A stretch of DNA of 64,000 nt from Pseudomonas congelans (GTDB lineage Bacteria; Pseudomonadota; Gammaproteobacteria; Pseudomonadales; Pseudomonadaceae). Positions 27,201-38,652 of this stretch are shown here, one piece after another (position 1 is the stretch's first letter; each line of letters begins with the position of its first letter). The DNA lies in assembly GCF_900103225.1 (NCBI RefSeq), contig NZ_FNJH01000002.1:592345-656344 (forward strand), read 5' to 3'. The translations under genes were made by a program, and so were the position numbers. A model generated the notes under the pieces. The model had not been told where the DNA came from. It saw only the letters and a list, made by a program, of their open reading frames with translations, and ran no database searches.

Positions 27201-28721
27201 TCATTCCGCCGTTCTCGGCAGGTACAATGTTACCCGCAACCCTCCATCACGCAGGTTCTGCAGACTGACTTCCCCGCCATGACTGTGGGCAATGTTGCGC
27301 GCGATGCCCAGACCGAGACCATAGCCCTGCTGCTGACTGCCTGCCAGACGGAAATGCGGTTCGAAAACGTGTTCGAGACGCTGCTCGGGAACGCCAGGGC
27401 CTTCGTCATCGACATGCAGCACGAACGCCTGGGCATCGTCCTCGACCTTAAGGTGCGCGCGGTGACCGTATTTGAGCGCATTGTCGATCAGGTTGCCGAT
27501 GCAGCGCTTGAGCGCCAGCGGTTTGCCTGAATAGGCCGCCTGTGCCTGACCCTGCTGCGTGACCCGCCCGTTGCCATCAGCAAGCAGCCAGGGTTCGACC
27601 AGACACTCAAGCAGCGCATTGAGGTCCACCGGCTCGATATTTTCATGAATGTCGGTGTCCTTGACGCACTGCAGCGCGCCTTTGACCAGCAACTCCAGCT
27701 CGTCCAGATCGCGACTGAATTTGCGTTGCAGTTGCTCATCCTCAAGCAGCTCGACCCGCAAGCGCAAACGGGTGATGGGCGTACGCAGATCATGGGAGAT
27801 GGCACTGAACAACTGCCCCCGCTCGGTCAGGTAGCGACTGATCCGCGTGCGCATGGCATTGAACGCCCGGCTGACCTCGATGACTTCGCTGCCGCCGCCC
27901 TCAACCACAGGCTCGACGTCAGCGCCCAGTGACATGTCCCGTGCGGCCCGCGCCAGGCGCTTGAGCGGGCGACTCTGCCAGTGCACCAGCAAACCGATGA
28001 ACAACAGCAGAAATGCGCTGGTCAGGACAATGAACGACACCTGCTGAAGAGGCAGTTCCTGTTCCTCCAGCGAGGTGTAGGGTTCAGGCAAAAGAGAAGC
28101 GATGTAGAACCACTCGCCGGGCGCCATTTCGATTTGCGTGACCAGCACTGGCGGGTTCACCGGCTCGAGTGTCAACGCATAATGCGCCCACGAACGCGGC
28201 AACTCGTCGAGCTTCAGGCCGCTGTTGAAAATCCGCAGTTCTTCGGGCCGCGCAAACCATACGGTGATATCCGGACCATTGCCCAGACGCTGGCGCAGCA
28301 CCTCGCCGACCACATCCAGCACCGCCTGCTTGCGAGGGGTGGGCTGCATGATCTGCATGTCCAGCGGGTGATCGTTGAGTGACACAACGAAACGTGTGCC
28401 GCCCATACTGCGCAGCTGGTCGAGCACCATGGGCCGGTAAGCCAGCGGCAATGAGCGAAAATAGCTGACGCTGGCCGCCATCGAGTACGCCAGGCTGCGT
28501 GCACTGGTCACCAGGCCTTCCATCTGCGTGGCACGCAGCTGTGACAGCCAGATCACGCTGGACAGCGCCTGAGCCAGCAAAACCGCCAGCAAGGTCAGCA
28601 GCAACATGCGCCCCAGCAACGAGCGCGGCAGCGGCAGGCCGGTTCTCTTCGCTCCTGCCCCAGTCGGTTTAATAGCCGTTGCCTGCTTGCGAGTTGACGT
28701 TCGCGGCCAGCAGGTAACCAC
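27201..28721 (-). CDS. gltS: sensor histidine kinase of the glucose two-component system
   Basis: An EnvZ-like kinase of up to 506 residues. Two membrane helices (about 37-62 and 232-253) enclose a periplasmic domain. They are followed by HAMP (SRPLKRLARAARDMS), the H-box (FSAISHDLRTPITRL), the N-box and GYGLGLGIARNIAHSHGG. The frame opens at 28721, overlapping the regulator by 53 bp. The first ATG inside is only at residue 39, in the membrane helix, so the start is uncertain and a non-ATG start near the regulator stop is possible. It partners the adjacent regulator controlling gts and oprB in pseudomonads. Confidence 0.9.
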   Translation of the reverse strand: MVTCWPRTSTRKQATAIKPTGAGAKRTGLPLPRSLLGRMLLLTLLAVLLAQALSSVIWLSQLRATQMEGLVTSARSLAYSMAASVSYFRSLPLAYRPMVLDQLRSMGGTRFVVSLNDHPLDMQIMQPTPRKQAVLDVVGEVLRQRLGNGPDITVWFARPEELRIFNSGLKLDELPRSWAHYALTLEPVNPPVLVTQIEMAPGEWFYIASLLPEPYTSLEEQELPLQQVSFIVLTSAFLLLFIGLLVHWQSRPLKRLARAARDMSLGADVEPVVEGGGSEVIEVSRAFNAMRTRISRYLTERGQLFSAISHDLRTPITRLRLRVELLEDEQLQRKFSRDLDELELLVKGALQCVKDTDIHENIEPVDLNALLECLVEPWLLADGNGRVTQQGQAQAAYSGKPLALKRCIGNLIDNALKYGHRAHLKVEDDAQAFVLHVDDEGPGVPEQRLEHVFEPHFRLAGSQQQGYGLGLGIARNIAHSHGGEVSLQNLRDGGLRVTLYLPRTAE

Positions 28722-29406
28722 TGCCGCGAATGGTGCGGATCAGACGTGGTGACTTGCCGGTGTCGCGCAGACGCTGCCGCAGGCGACTGACCGCCATGTC
28801 GACGATTCGCTCCAGAGGCATCAGCTCACGCCCACGCGTGGCATTGCCGATGGTGTCGCGGTCGAGAATCTGCTGGGGGTTGTCGAGAAACAGTTTGAGC
28901 AGCGCGAAGTCGGCGCCGGACAGAATCACCTCTTCGCCGTCATTGTGAAACAGTCGGTGGCTGACCATGTCCAGTCGCCACTCATCAAACAGGATCACGT
29001 CGCCACCCGGACGCTCCTGACCGAACTGGGCACGTCGCAGCAGCGCCTTGATGCGGGCCTGAAGCTCACGTGGGCTGAACGGTTTGCCCAGGTAATCATC
29101 GGCCCCCAATTCAAGACCGATTACCCGGTCGGCTTCGTCCGAACTGGCGGTCAACATGATGATCGGCACATGCGGTTGGCGCGGATGCTGGCGGATCCAG
29201 CGACACAGACTGAAACCGTCTTCATCGGGCAGCATGACGTCAAGGATCAGCAGATCGCTCGGTTCATCATTGAACGCCCGGCGGAAATCCGCACCGTCCC
29301 CCACCGTGCGCACCTGAAAACCGGCGCGGCTCAGGTAGGTGTCCAGCAACTCGCGAATTTCCTGATCGTCATCCACCAACAGGATCGATTTACTGACTGG
29401 GCTCAA
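28669..29406 (-). CDS. gltR: OmpR-family response regulator of glucose uptake
   Basis: A 245-residue response regulator: receiver (about 1-120) with DDDQE at the acidic pocket, the phospho-Asp in LLILDVMLPDEDG and the GKPFSPRE Lys motif, then a winged-helix DNA-binding domain ending IRGSGYLLAANV. In pseudomonads GltR-GltS induces the gtsABCD/oprB uptake genes in response to 2-ketogluconate. The order edd-glk-gltR-gltS, immediately upstream of gts, is conserved. It begins 50 bp after glk. Confidence 0.93.
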   Translation of the reverse strand: MSPVSKSILLVDDDQEIRELLDTYLSRAGFQVRTVGDGADFRRAFNDEPSDLLILDVMLPDEDGFSLCRWIRQHPRQPHVPIIMLTASSDEADRVIGLELGADDYLGKPFSPRELQARIKALLRRAQFGQERPGGDVILFDEWRLDMVSHRLFHNDGEEVILSGADFALLKLFLDNPQQILDRDTIGNATRGRELMPLERIVDMAVSRLRQRLRDTGKSPRLIRTIRGSGYLLAANVNSQAGNGY

Positions 29407-29456
29407 GTTGAAGCGTCCTTGTCTGGCTGTGAATTTTTGTTGTTATGCCATATCGC

Positions 29457-30418
29457 TCAGATCTGCGCACCAAACGCCTGTTGCAGGGCCACGCCTGAAC
29501 CCATGAGGCCCGGGTATTCAGCCGTGACCAGCCACACCGGCAAGCCTTTGAAATAGTCGCTCATGACGCCCTTCTCGGCCATGGCGCGCTTGAACCCGCT
29601 GTTGATGAAGAACTCAGTGAAGCGCGGCACCACGCCACCGACGATATAAACCCCGCCCAGGCTGCCCAGGGCCAGCACATGATTGCCGACCACTCTGCCG
29701 AGAAACACGCAGAACTGTTCCAGTACCGCTGCGGCTACCGGGTCGCCCGACAGCGCAGCAGTGGTGATCGCGGCAGGCGACTTGAGCACCGGTTCGATGT
29801 CGTCCAGCGCGCAGCTGACCTGATACAGCAACAGCAAGCCCGCACCGCTGAGCACGACTTCGGCGCTGACATGTTCGTGCTCGGCCATCAACCGCGTCCA
29901 CAGCAGTGCCTCGCGCGCAGTGCCGATGGGCAGATCGGCATGACCGCCCTCGCCCGGCAACGCCATCCAGCGACTGCCTTCGAGTTTGATCAGCGTACCG
30001 ACGCCCAGCCCGGTGCCGGGCCCCACCACCACGCGCGGCCGATCAGGCTTGCCGACACCGTGGCAAACCGTCAGGTATTCATCGTCCTTGAGCCGGGTCA
30101 TGCCCAGCGCCATGGCGGTGAAGTCGTTGATCAGCAGCAGTTCATCGACCTGCAGGTCGGCACAGAAAGCCTTGCGGCTCAGTTGCCAGTGGCTGTTGGT
30201 GAACTGGAAAAAATCGCCATCGACCGGCCCGGCCACCGCCAGGCATACATGACCGATATCGCCGCGCTGCAGCTCCAGATCCTGCAGATAGACTTCGATG
30301 GCCTTCTCCGGGCCCGCGTAGTCAATGGTCGGGAATACCCGGACAGAATGCAGCGTGTCGTCTTCCCAAATGGCAAAACGTGCATTGGTACCGCCTATAT
30401 CACCGACCAGGGCCAACT

Positions 30419-30422
<4 letters not shown>
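29457..30422 (-). CDS. glk: glucokinase
   Basis: A 321-residue glucokinase with the N-terminal ATP-binding loop [16 protein letters not shown], the phosphate-2 region [13 protein letters not shown] and the GEGGHADLP segment. It phosphorylates cytoplasmic glucose imported by Gts, feeding Zwf. It overlaps edd by 4 bp, so it is co-translated with it. Confidence 0.95.
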
Positions 30423-32245
<1,823 letters not shown>

Positions 32246-32366
32246 GTGATGAACTCCAGGCTAACGTCTAAGGTCACCCGTAAAGACGGCTCCGGTTTTC
32301 GAGCAGTGACTGTCAGGGAGCAAAACCCTGATCTCGATCAACTGGGAGTGCCTTTCAGGCTTGTAG

Positions 32367-32381
32367 TTGTAGATAAAACAA
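32367..32381. promoter_or_regulatory. HexR operator (edd-proximal)
   Basis: TTGTAGATAAAACAA is a perfect TTGT-N7-ACAA HexR site, 122 bp upstream of the edd ATG. It is the nearer of two sites to edd, consistent with separate control of the divergent edd and gapA promoters. Confidence 0.8.
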
Positions 32382-32428
32382 AATATTGCCACTAAAAAGG
32401 CTTGTTTTCTATTTCTATGAGAATAATC

Positions 32429-32443
32429 TTGTAATTCCAACAA
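32429..32443. promoter_or_regulatory. HexR operator (gapA-proximal)
   Basis: TTGTAATTCCAACAA is a perfect TTGT-N7-ACAA HexR site, 22 bp before the gapA ATG. It lies where it would block the promoter or early elongation of gapA. Confidence 0.8.
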
Positions 32444-32464
32444 CAAATTCAGAAGGACGGCTGT

Positions 32465-33466
32465 ATGACTCTTCGTATCGCAATCAACGGTTTTGGCCGA
32501 ATCGGCCGCAACGTCCTACGCGCACTGTATACCCAAGGCTACCGTCAGGACCTGCAGGTCGTCGCCATCAACGATCTTGGCGACAGCGAAATGAACGCAC
32601 ACCTGCTGCGCTTCGACACCGTACACGGCCCATTCAGCGGCACGGTCGAGTGCGACAAGGACAGCCTGACCGTCAATGGTGACCGTATTTCGGTCAGTGC
32701 CATCCGCAATCCGGCCGAGCTGCCGTGGAAAGCGCAGGACATCGACGTGGTGTTCGAATGCACCGGTCTGTTCACCAGCCGCGACAAGGCTGCCGCGCAC
32801 CTCACCGCCGGCGCCCGCAAGGTGATTATCTCCGCGCCAGCCAGCGGTGCCGATGCCACCATCGTCTATGGTGTCAACCACGACACGCTGCGCCAGTCGC
32901 ACCAGATCATCTCCAGCGCCTCGTGCACCACCAACTGCCTGGCCCCGGTCGCCCAAGTGCTGCACCGCGAGCTGGGTATCGAAAACGGCCTGATGACCAC
33001 CATTCATGCCTACACCAACGACCAGAACCTGATCGATGTCTATCACACCGATCCGTACCGCGCTCGCTCGGCCACGCAGTCGATGATCCCGAGCAAGACC
33101 GGCGCTGCCGAAGCGGTAGGCCTGGTACTGCCGGAGCTGGCAGGCAAACTCACCGGCATGGCGGTACGCGTACCAGTCATCAACGTTTCGCTGGTCGACC
33201 TGACCGTGACCCTGAAGCGCGAAACCACCGCTGATGAAGTCAACGCATTGATGAAAGAAGCCAGTCAGCATTCCAAGGTGCTCGGTTACAACACCCTGCC
33301 GCTGGTCTCCCATGACTTCAACCACAACCCGCTGTCGTCGATCTTCGACGCCAATCACACCAAGGTCAGCGGCAAGTTGCTCAAGGTGCTGTCGTGGTAC
33401 GACAACGAATGGGCGTTCTCCAATCGCATGCTCGACAACTGCCTGGCACTGCATAACGCGCAGTAA
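32465..33466 (+). CDS. gapA: glyceraldehyde-3-phosphate dehydrogenase, type I
   Basis: A 333-residue glycolytic dehydrogenase: NAD loop [15 protein letters not shown] at the N-terminus, and catalytic Cys154 in [12 protein letters not shown]. The ribosome site AAGGAC precedes the ATG. It oxidises the glyceraldehyde-3-phosphate produced by Eda, and its HexR operator ties it to the Entner-Doudoroff genes (gap-1 of pseudomonads). The end is followed by a short copy of the dispersed repeat (33496-33540). Confidence 0.96.
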   Translation: MTLRIAINGFGRIGRNVLRALYTQGYRQDLQVVAINDLGDSEMNAHLLRFDTVHGPFSGTVECDKDSLTVNGDRISVSAIRNPAELPWKAQDIDVVFECTGLFTSRDKAAAHLTAGARKVIISAPASGADATIVYGVNHDTLRQSHQIISSASCTTNCLAPVAQVLHRELGIENGLMTTIHAYTNDQNLIDVYHTDPYRARSATQSMIPSKTGAAEAVGLVLPELAGKLTGMAVRVPVINVSLVDLTVTLKRETTADEVNALMKEASQHSKVLGYNTLPLVSHDFNHNPLSSIFDANHTKVSGKLLKVLSWYDNEWAFSNRMLDNCLALHNAQ

Positions 33467-33495
33467 AGGATAGCTGTCCAGCAACACCTGCTCTC

Positions 33496-33540
33496 ATGCC
33501 CATGCACTGCGTGGGCATGCAGTTCCGGGCGTCTGCGGAC
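33496..33540. repeat. dispersed extragenic repeat, single copy
   Basis: The palindromic ATGCCCATGCACTGCGTGGGCAT followed by GCAGTTCCGGGCGTCTGCG is a diverged copy of the element seen at 19850-19903, 20189-20241 and in the 39.5-39.9 kb array. Confidence 0.6.
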
Positions 33541-33578
33541 AAATATTTACAGATGCAGGGTTGACCGGCCCAGAAGAT

Positions 33579-33597
33579 GAGAAGCATTATCATTTGC
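33579..33597. promoter_or_regulatory. Fur box upstream of the sigma factor gene
   Basis: GAGAAGCATTATCATTTGC matches 13 of 19 positions of the Fur consensus (GATAATGATAATCATTATC). It lies 25 bp before the GTG start at 33622. This placement argues against the longer open frame starting at 33577, which would put the site inside the coding region. Confidence 0.6.
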
Positions 33598-33621
33598 TCG
33601 CATCTCCGGTCAGGCTTCTCT

Positions 33622-34140
33622 GTGTCGCACTCAGACTTCAACAAAGTGTTTCTGGCCCAGCGCCCGGTTCTTTTACGCACTCTGCAACGCATGGTCGGCA
33701 ATCAAAGCGCTGCCGAAGACCTGCTCCAGGAAACCTGGCTGCGCGTCAGCCGTGCATTGACCGAACACCCCGTCGATCATCTTGAACCCTTCGTTTTCCA
33801 GACCGCTCGCAACCTGGCGCTGGACCATTTGCGTGCGCGGCGCATCCATGGCCGGACCATGCTCGAAGACGTGTCGCCTGCGCGACTCGAAAGTGTTGTG
33901 GCTCAGTTGGGCTCGCCCGAAGATGCTGCACACGCCAAGCGCCTGCTGGAAAGCCTCAGCGCCAGTCTGAGCACGCTGAGCCCGCGCCAGCAGAAAATCT
34001 TTACCCTCAGCCGCCTCGATGGCCGCAGTTATCTGGAAATTGCCGAGCAGTTGCAGGTCTCTGCCAGTACCGTACAAAAAGAATTGAAACTGATCATGGC
34101 GATCTGTGTAGGCGTTCTTTCCAGGCTTGACCCGCCCTGA
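33622..34140 (+). CDS. iron-starvation ECF sigma factor (FecI-like)
   Basis: A 172-residue ECF sigma factor from the GTG at 33622 (an upstream ATG at 33577 is less likely). Region 2 (VGNQSAAEDLLQETWLRVSRAL, FVFQTARNLALDHLRARR) and region 4 (LSPRQQKIFTLSRLDGRSYLEIAEQL) are complete. It heads a sigma/anti-sigma/receptor cassette. FecI-type factors are held by FecR and released when the receptor binds its ligand, then transcribe the receptor gene. A Fur box upstream suggests iron repression. By its neighbours the inducing ligand is heme. Confidence 0.9.
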   Translation: MSHSDFNKVFLAQRPVLLRTLQRMVGNQSAAEDLLQETWLRVSRALTEHPVDHLEPFVFQTARNLALDHLRARRIHGRTMLEDVSPARLESVVAQLGSPEDAAHAKRLLESLSASLSTLSPRQQKIFTLSRLDGRSYLEIAEQLQVSASTVQKELKLIMAICVGVLSRLDPP

Positions 34141-34199
34141 GCCCTGCCGCACGCTGCCAGACTCATATCGATACAGTTTCAGGATTACCGAGGAACACC

Positions 34200-35165
34200 G
34201 TGGCCCCGAACACAGAACGCCCGCACGCAATTGCGCAGGACGTGTTGAGCAACGCTGCAATGGATCAGGCCCTGACCTGGCTGATCGAACTGGAAGGTGC
34301 AGACGATGCACAGCAGGCCCGTTTTCAGGAATGGCTGAATGCCGATCCCGAACATGCCCGCGCATTCGAGAAGGCCCGGACACTCTGGAGCTCGCAGCCG
34401 GTTCGGCACGCAGCGGAAAAGATTGCACCACCGCGCAAGCGCTCGGCATGGCAGCGTGTCCGCCCCCACTGGAAACCTCTGGCCACTGCAGCGGTGTTGC
34501 TGCTGGGGCTGTTCAGCTTCAGCAATCTGCCGTTGCGCCTGCAGGCCGATCATCTGACGGTCGTCGGTGAACGCCAGCGCCTGGAACTGGCGGACGGCTC
34601 GAAGGTGCTGCTCAACACTGATTCGGCCTTCTCCAGCCAGATCGGAGAAAAACAGCGCTCTGCCCGCTTGTATCGGGGCGAAGCCTTCTTCGATGTCACG
34701 CCGAAACCCGGGCTGCCGCTGGAAATCGAAGCAGGCCCGGTACGCATGAGCGCCAACAGCACCGCGTTTTCGGTGCGCTATCTGGACGGCGTCGCGCAGG
34801 TGCAAGTGCAGCGCGGCGCTGTCGACGTGCATGCCACCCACGGTGACTCCAGCGTCAGCCTGGGGGCTGGAGACAGTGTTCGCGTGGGGCCTGGCGGCTT
34901 CGGGCACCGCGAAAAGCTTGACCCGGTGCGGGATCTGGCCTGGGTGCAGGGCCGACTGATCTTCGACAACTCCCCACTGAGCGAGGTCCTGACTGAGCTG
35001 CGTCGTTACTATCCCGGCTGGATCGTCAGCACCAACGCGCAACTGGACCGTGTTGCCGTTACCGGCAACTATCGCCTGGACAACCCGCTCGACGTAGTGC
35101 GCTCGCTGGCGCAGATCACCTCGGCAAGCATTCATGAAATGCCCGCACTGGTAATCCTCAACTGA
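34200..35165 (+). CDS. FecR-like anti-sigma factor
   Basis: A 321-residue inner-membrane regulator starting at GTG with AGGA upstream. A cytoplasmic anti-sigma domain (ALTWLIELEGADDAQQARFQEWL) is followed by a single helix (PLATAAVLLLGLFSF, about residues 98-112), the FecR domain (about 120-225) and a C-terminal STN-like part that contacts the receptor signalling domain. It relays ligand binding at the TonB receptor to the sigma factor 60 bp upstream. Confidence 0.9.
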   Translation: MAPNTERPHAIAQDVLSNAAMDQALTWLIELEGADDAQQARFQEWLNADPEHARAFEKARTLWSSQPVRHAAEKIAPPRKRSAWQRVRPHWKPLATAAVLLLGLFSFSNLPLRLQADHLTVVGERQRLELADGSKVLLNTDSAFSSQIGEKQRSARLYRGEAFFDVTPKPGLPLEIEAGPVRMSANSTAFSVRYLDGVAQVQVQRGAVDVHATHGDSSVSLGAGDSVRVGPGGFGHREKLDPVRDLAWVQGRLIFDNSPLSEVLTELRRYYPGWIVSTNAQLDRVAVTGNYRLDNPLDVVRSLAQITSASIHEMPALVILN

Positions 35166-35218
35166 AGCAAAGTTTTTTTACTCGATAGCGACTGCCCGTT
35201 CGTCTAGTCATAGCCAAT

Positions 35219-35237
35219 GCAACTGATTCTCATTTTG
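35219..35237. promoter_or_regulatory. Fur-box-like site before the TonB receptor
   Basis: GCAACTGATTCTCATTTTG matches 12 of 19 Fur consensus positions and lies 50 bp upstream of the receptor ATG. It gives the receptor direct iron control in addition to the sigma factor. Confidence 0.5.
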
Positions 35238-35286
35238 AAACAGCTTGTAAACACTATGACGAGCAACACCCCAGGGAGCGCTACCG

Positions 35287-37866
35287 ATGTCATCCACGTT
35301 CACGCCTGTCGCCCGACAACGCGCAAGGTTCACGCTTTCTCTGCTGACGATTGCGGTACTGGGCAGCAGTCTGCAGATTGCACACGCCAGTGCAGCCAGT
35401 CCAGACACCCCGGCGACACGCCCGGCTGGCACCTACCCGTTCTCGATCAGTCAGCAACCTCTGGTATCGGCGCTGAACGAGTTCAGCCGCGTGACCGGCT
35501 GGCAGGTAGGCATGTCGGCGGGCCTGGCCCAAAACGTCATCTCTCCAGGAGCCAGCGGCGAACTGAGCGCTGCTCAGGCCCTGGAAAGGATGCTCTCCGG
35601 CAGCTCGCTGAACTACCGCAATCTGGGCAACAACAGCGTCGTGCTGGAAAAACGCGCCACCACCGCTGGCGTCCTGGCGCTGGATCAGATCACCGTCAGC
35701 GCCACACGCCAGGCACAGGATGTCGCCACAGTGCCGAGCACTGTCAGCGTACATGCCCGTGAGGAACTGGATCGCAGCAACGTCAACACACTCCGTGACC
35801 TGGTGCGCTACGAGCCGGGGGTTTCCGTGGGTGGCGCAGGCCAGCGTGCGGGCACGACCGGCTATAACATTCGCGGTATCGACGGCAACCGCATCCTGAC
35901 CCAGGTCGACGGCGTCGAGGTGCCCGACAGCTTTTTCACCGGTCCCTATGCGCAGACTCACCGCAACTATGTCGACCCGGAGATCATCAAGCGCGTGGAA
36001 ATTCTACGCGGTCCCGCTTCGGCCCTGTACGGCAGCAGCGCCATTGGTGGCGTGGTCAGCTACTACACACTGGACCCGGACGACATCATCAAGCCCGGCA
36101 AGGATGTCGGCGCGCGGCTGAAGACCGGCTATAGCTCCGCGGACGAAAGCTGGCTCAACTCGGCCACCGTTGCAGGCCGTCAGGGCGATTTCGATGGCGT
36201 GCTGCACCTCAGCCAGCGCAATGGCCATGAAACCGAATCCTGGGGCAGCACCGGCGGTACCGGCTTGAGCCGCACGCAAGCCAACCCTCAGGATGCGCGC
36301 AGTACCAACGTGCTGGGCAAACTGGGCTGGAACTATGGCGACGGTTCGCGTCTGGCGCTGGCCTATGAAAAGTACAAGGACGACCGCGACAGCAATCTGA
36401 AAAGCGCAGTCGGTGGGCCGTTCACCAACGGCAGCGGTCTGGGGATGTATCGGTCACGCGAGGGTAACGACACCATCACCCGCGAGCGCTTCGGCATCGA
36501 AAACAGCTTCGCCCTCGACAGCCTGCTGGTCGATAACGTCAAGTGGAGCCTGAACTACCAGATCGCGAAAACCGATCAGAGTACCCGGGAGCGCTACTTT
36601 CCGTTCTCCCGCGATGTCATTCGTGATCGCAACACGCAATACCAGGAGAAACAGTGGGTGCTCGATGCCCAGCTGGACAAGGCATTCTCCATCGCCAGCA
36701 CTGACCATGTGCTGACCTACGGCACAACGATCAAGCGTCAGAAAGTCACCGGACTGCGCAGCGGCAGCGGCACCTGTGCGCGAGTCTTCGGCTCCTGCCG
36801 CGCTGTAGGTGCGGACAGCCCGAGCGACCGGCTGGCCGCAACGAGTGATTTTCCCGACCCGACCATCACCAGCTACGCGTTGTTCGCACAGGACCAGATC
36901 AGCTGGAATGACTGGACCTTCCTGCCCGGCGTGCGCTACGACCACACCCGGCTCGATCCGACATTCACCTCGCAATTCCTCAGATCGGTCAGCCTGACCG
37001 ACCCAGACCAGGCGAACGATGAAACGCGGACCTGGCATCGCCTGTCACCCAAGCTGGGCGTGACCTACGCACTCAGTGATGCCTACACGTGGTACGGCCA
37101 GTATGCCGAAGGCTTTCGCACCCCTTCGGCCAAGTCGATATACGGACGCTTCGAAAACCCGACGGCCGGCTATGTGGTCGAACCCAATCCGAACCTGAAG
37201 CCCGAAACCAGCAAAAGTTACGAAACCGGCCTGCGCGGTCGTTTCGAGTCAGGCTCGTTCGACATTGCGGTGTTCTACAACAAGTACCGCGATTTCATCA
37301 ACGAGGACGCCATCACACCCGTGTACAGCGAACTCACGTTCCAGTCCAACAACATCCGGCACGCCACCCTCAAAGGCGCCGAGCTGAAAGGCCGCATCAA
37401 CCTCGACAGTCTGGGTGCCCCGAACGGCCTTTACAGCCAGGCCTCCATCGCCTATCTGCACGGCCGCAACAACGATACGGGCGAGCCACTCAACAGCGTC
37501 AACCCGCTGACCGGTGTCGTCGGGCTCGGTTACGACCGCAATGACTATGGCGGGCTGTTGAGCTGGACACTGGTCAAGCGCAAGAGACGCGTGGATGACA
37601 GCAGCTTTTATACGCCGGACGGCACCTCCAGTCAGTTCAGAACACCGGGCTTCGGCATTCTGGACCTGACCGGTTATTACAAGGTCAGCAACGACGTGAC
37701 CGTGAATGCCGGCCTGTACAACCTGACCGACAAAAAATACTGGCGCTGGGACGATGTGCGCGGCTACGACGGCGTGGGAGAAGCCGGCGTTACCGCACCT
37801 GCAAACCTTGATCGCCTGACCCAGCCTGGACGCAATTTCAGCGTCAACGTGGTGTGGGACATCTGA
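35287..37866 (+). CDS. TonB-dependent outer-membrane heme receptor with signalling domain
   Basis: An 859-residue transducer. The signal peptide is followed by an STN secretin-like signalling domain (about 50-120; QQPLVSALNEFSRVTGWQVG), the plug (ILRGPASALYGSSAIGGVV) and a 22-strand barrel ending NVVWDI. The motif pair YAEGFRTPSAKSIYGRF and VVEPNPNLKPETSKSYE is that of the heme/hemoglobin receptor family. The STN domain fits the adjacent FecI/FecR pair, and the heme oxygenase next door supports heme as cargo. A HasR-type system with hemophore is possible, but no hasA-like gene is in the window. Confidence 0.9.
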   Translation: MSSTFTPVARQRARFTLSLLTIAVLGSSLQIAHASAASPDTPATRPAGTYPFSISQQPLVSALNEFSRVTGWQVGMSAGLAQNVISPGASGELSAAQALERMLSGSSLNYRNLGNNSVVLEKRATTAGVLALDQITVSATRQAQDVATVPSTVSVHAREELDRSNVNTLRDLVRYEPGVSVGGAGQRAGTTGYNIRGIDGNRILTQVDGVEVPDSFFTGPYAQTHRNYVDPEIIKRVEILRGPASALYGSSAIGGVVSYYTLDPDDIIKPGKDVGARLKTGYSSADESWLNSATVAGRQGDFDGVLHLSQRNGHETESWGSTGGTGLSRTQANPQDARSTNVLGKLGWNYGDGSRLALAYEKYKDDRDSNLKSAVGGPFTNGSGLGMYRSREGNDTITRERFGIENSFALDSLLVDNVKWSLNYQIAKTDQSTRERYFPFSRDVIRDRNTQYQEKQWVLDAQLDKAFSIASTDHVLTYGTTIKRQKVTGLRSGSGTCARVFGSCRAVGADSPSDRLAATSDFPDPTITSYALFAQDQISWNDWTFLPGVRYDHTRLDPTFTSQFLRSVSLTDPDQANDETRTWHRLSPKLGVTYALSDAYTWYGQYAEGFRTPSAKSIYGRFENPTAGYVVEPNPNLKPETSKSYETGLRGRFESGSFDIAVFYNKYRDFINEDAITPVYSELTFQSNNIRHATLKGAELKGRINLDSLGAPNGLYSQASIAYLHGRNNDTGEPLNSVNPLTGVVGLGYDRNDYGGLLSWTLVKRKRRVDDSSFYTPDGTSSQFRTPGFGILDLTGYYKVSNDVTVNAGLYNLTDKKYWRWDDVRGYDGVGEAGVTAPANLDRLTQPGRNFSVNVVWDI

Positions 37867-37882
37867 GCCCGACAGTGACTGA

Positions 37883-37918
37883 AAGCCCGCCGTCAAACAC
37901 TGGCGGCAGGCTTTTTTT
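37883..37918 (+). terminator. terminator after the TonB receptor
   Basis: Arms AAGCCCGCCG and CGGCAGGCTT (one mismatch) are followed by seven T. It separates the receptor from the heme oxygenase, which therefore needs its own promoter or readthrough. Confidence 0.75.
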
Positions 37919-37981
37919 ACGCTCTCGGGGCTGGCTGTTCGTCCATTCAACAAGCCCTATTTTTCAGCAAGGAAGACTTCG

Positions 37982-38596
37982 ATGCCTCTCGACCCGAACA
38001 CACCGACCCTGCGTTCACAACGCCTGAACCAGATCACCCACGCGCCACATGAACAGCTCGACAAGGCGGTCAAGGCCCATGCGCCGTTTGACACGCTGGG
38101 CAGCTATTCGCGCTTCGTGGTTGCCCAGTATCTGTTCCAGACCGAACTGCAACACCTTTACAGCGACCCTGCCCTTGAAGCGATCATAAGCGACCTCCCG
38201 GCACGCTGCCGGGCCGAACAGACAAGGGCAGACCTTGCCGACCTGAACATGGACATTCCATTGCCGCTGGCAGGTGCAGCACAAAAACCGGGCAGCGCAG
38301 AAGCGCTCGGCTGGCTGTTCGTCTCGGAAGGTTCCAAGCTCGGTGCAGCATTCCTGATCAAACGAGCCCAGGCCTTGAACCTGAGCGACAGCTTTGGTGC
38401 GCGGCACCTGGGCGAGCCTGCCGGGGGTCGGGCTGCCGGCTGGAAAGCCTTTGTCAGAACGCTTGATGAACTGCCAATGACTGCCGAACAGGAAGCAGAA
38501 CTCGATCGCGGCGCCATCGCCGCATTCGAGCGTTTCAACGTATTGCTGCAATACGCCTACGCCGATGCTCCCGTTGCAGACATGGCCCAGGCATGA
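37982..38596 (+). CDS. hemO: heme oxygenase (HemO/PigA type)
   Basis: A 204-residue alpha-helical cytoplasmic enzyme that opens heme to biliverdin, CO and iron. The N-terminal pattern LRSQRLNQITHAPHEQLD supplies the likely proximal His (H23). The distal-helix block LFVSEGSKLGAAFLIKRAQ and the SFGARHL segment are characteristic of the pseudomonad enzyme. A ribosome site GGAAG precedes the ATG. It completes the heme-use unit started by the sigma factor at 33622. Confidence 0.93.
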   Translation: MPLDPNTPTLRSQRLNQITHAPHEQLDKAVKAHAPFDTLGSYSRFVVAQYLFQTELQHLYSDPALEAIISDLPARCRAEQTRADLADLNMDIPLPLAGAAQKPGSAEALGWLFVSEGSKLGAAFLIKRAQALNLSDSFGARHLGEPAGGRAAGWKAFVRTLDELPMTAEQEAELDRGAIAAFERFNVLLQYAYADAPVADMAQA

Positions 38597-38652
38597 AAAA
38601 GCGCCCGGTGCTGTTAAGCTGGCCGGGCTCCCCGAACCTGCCTGTAGAGACC

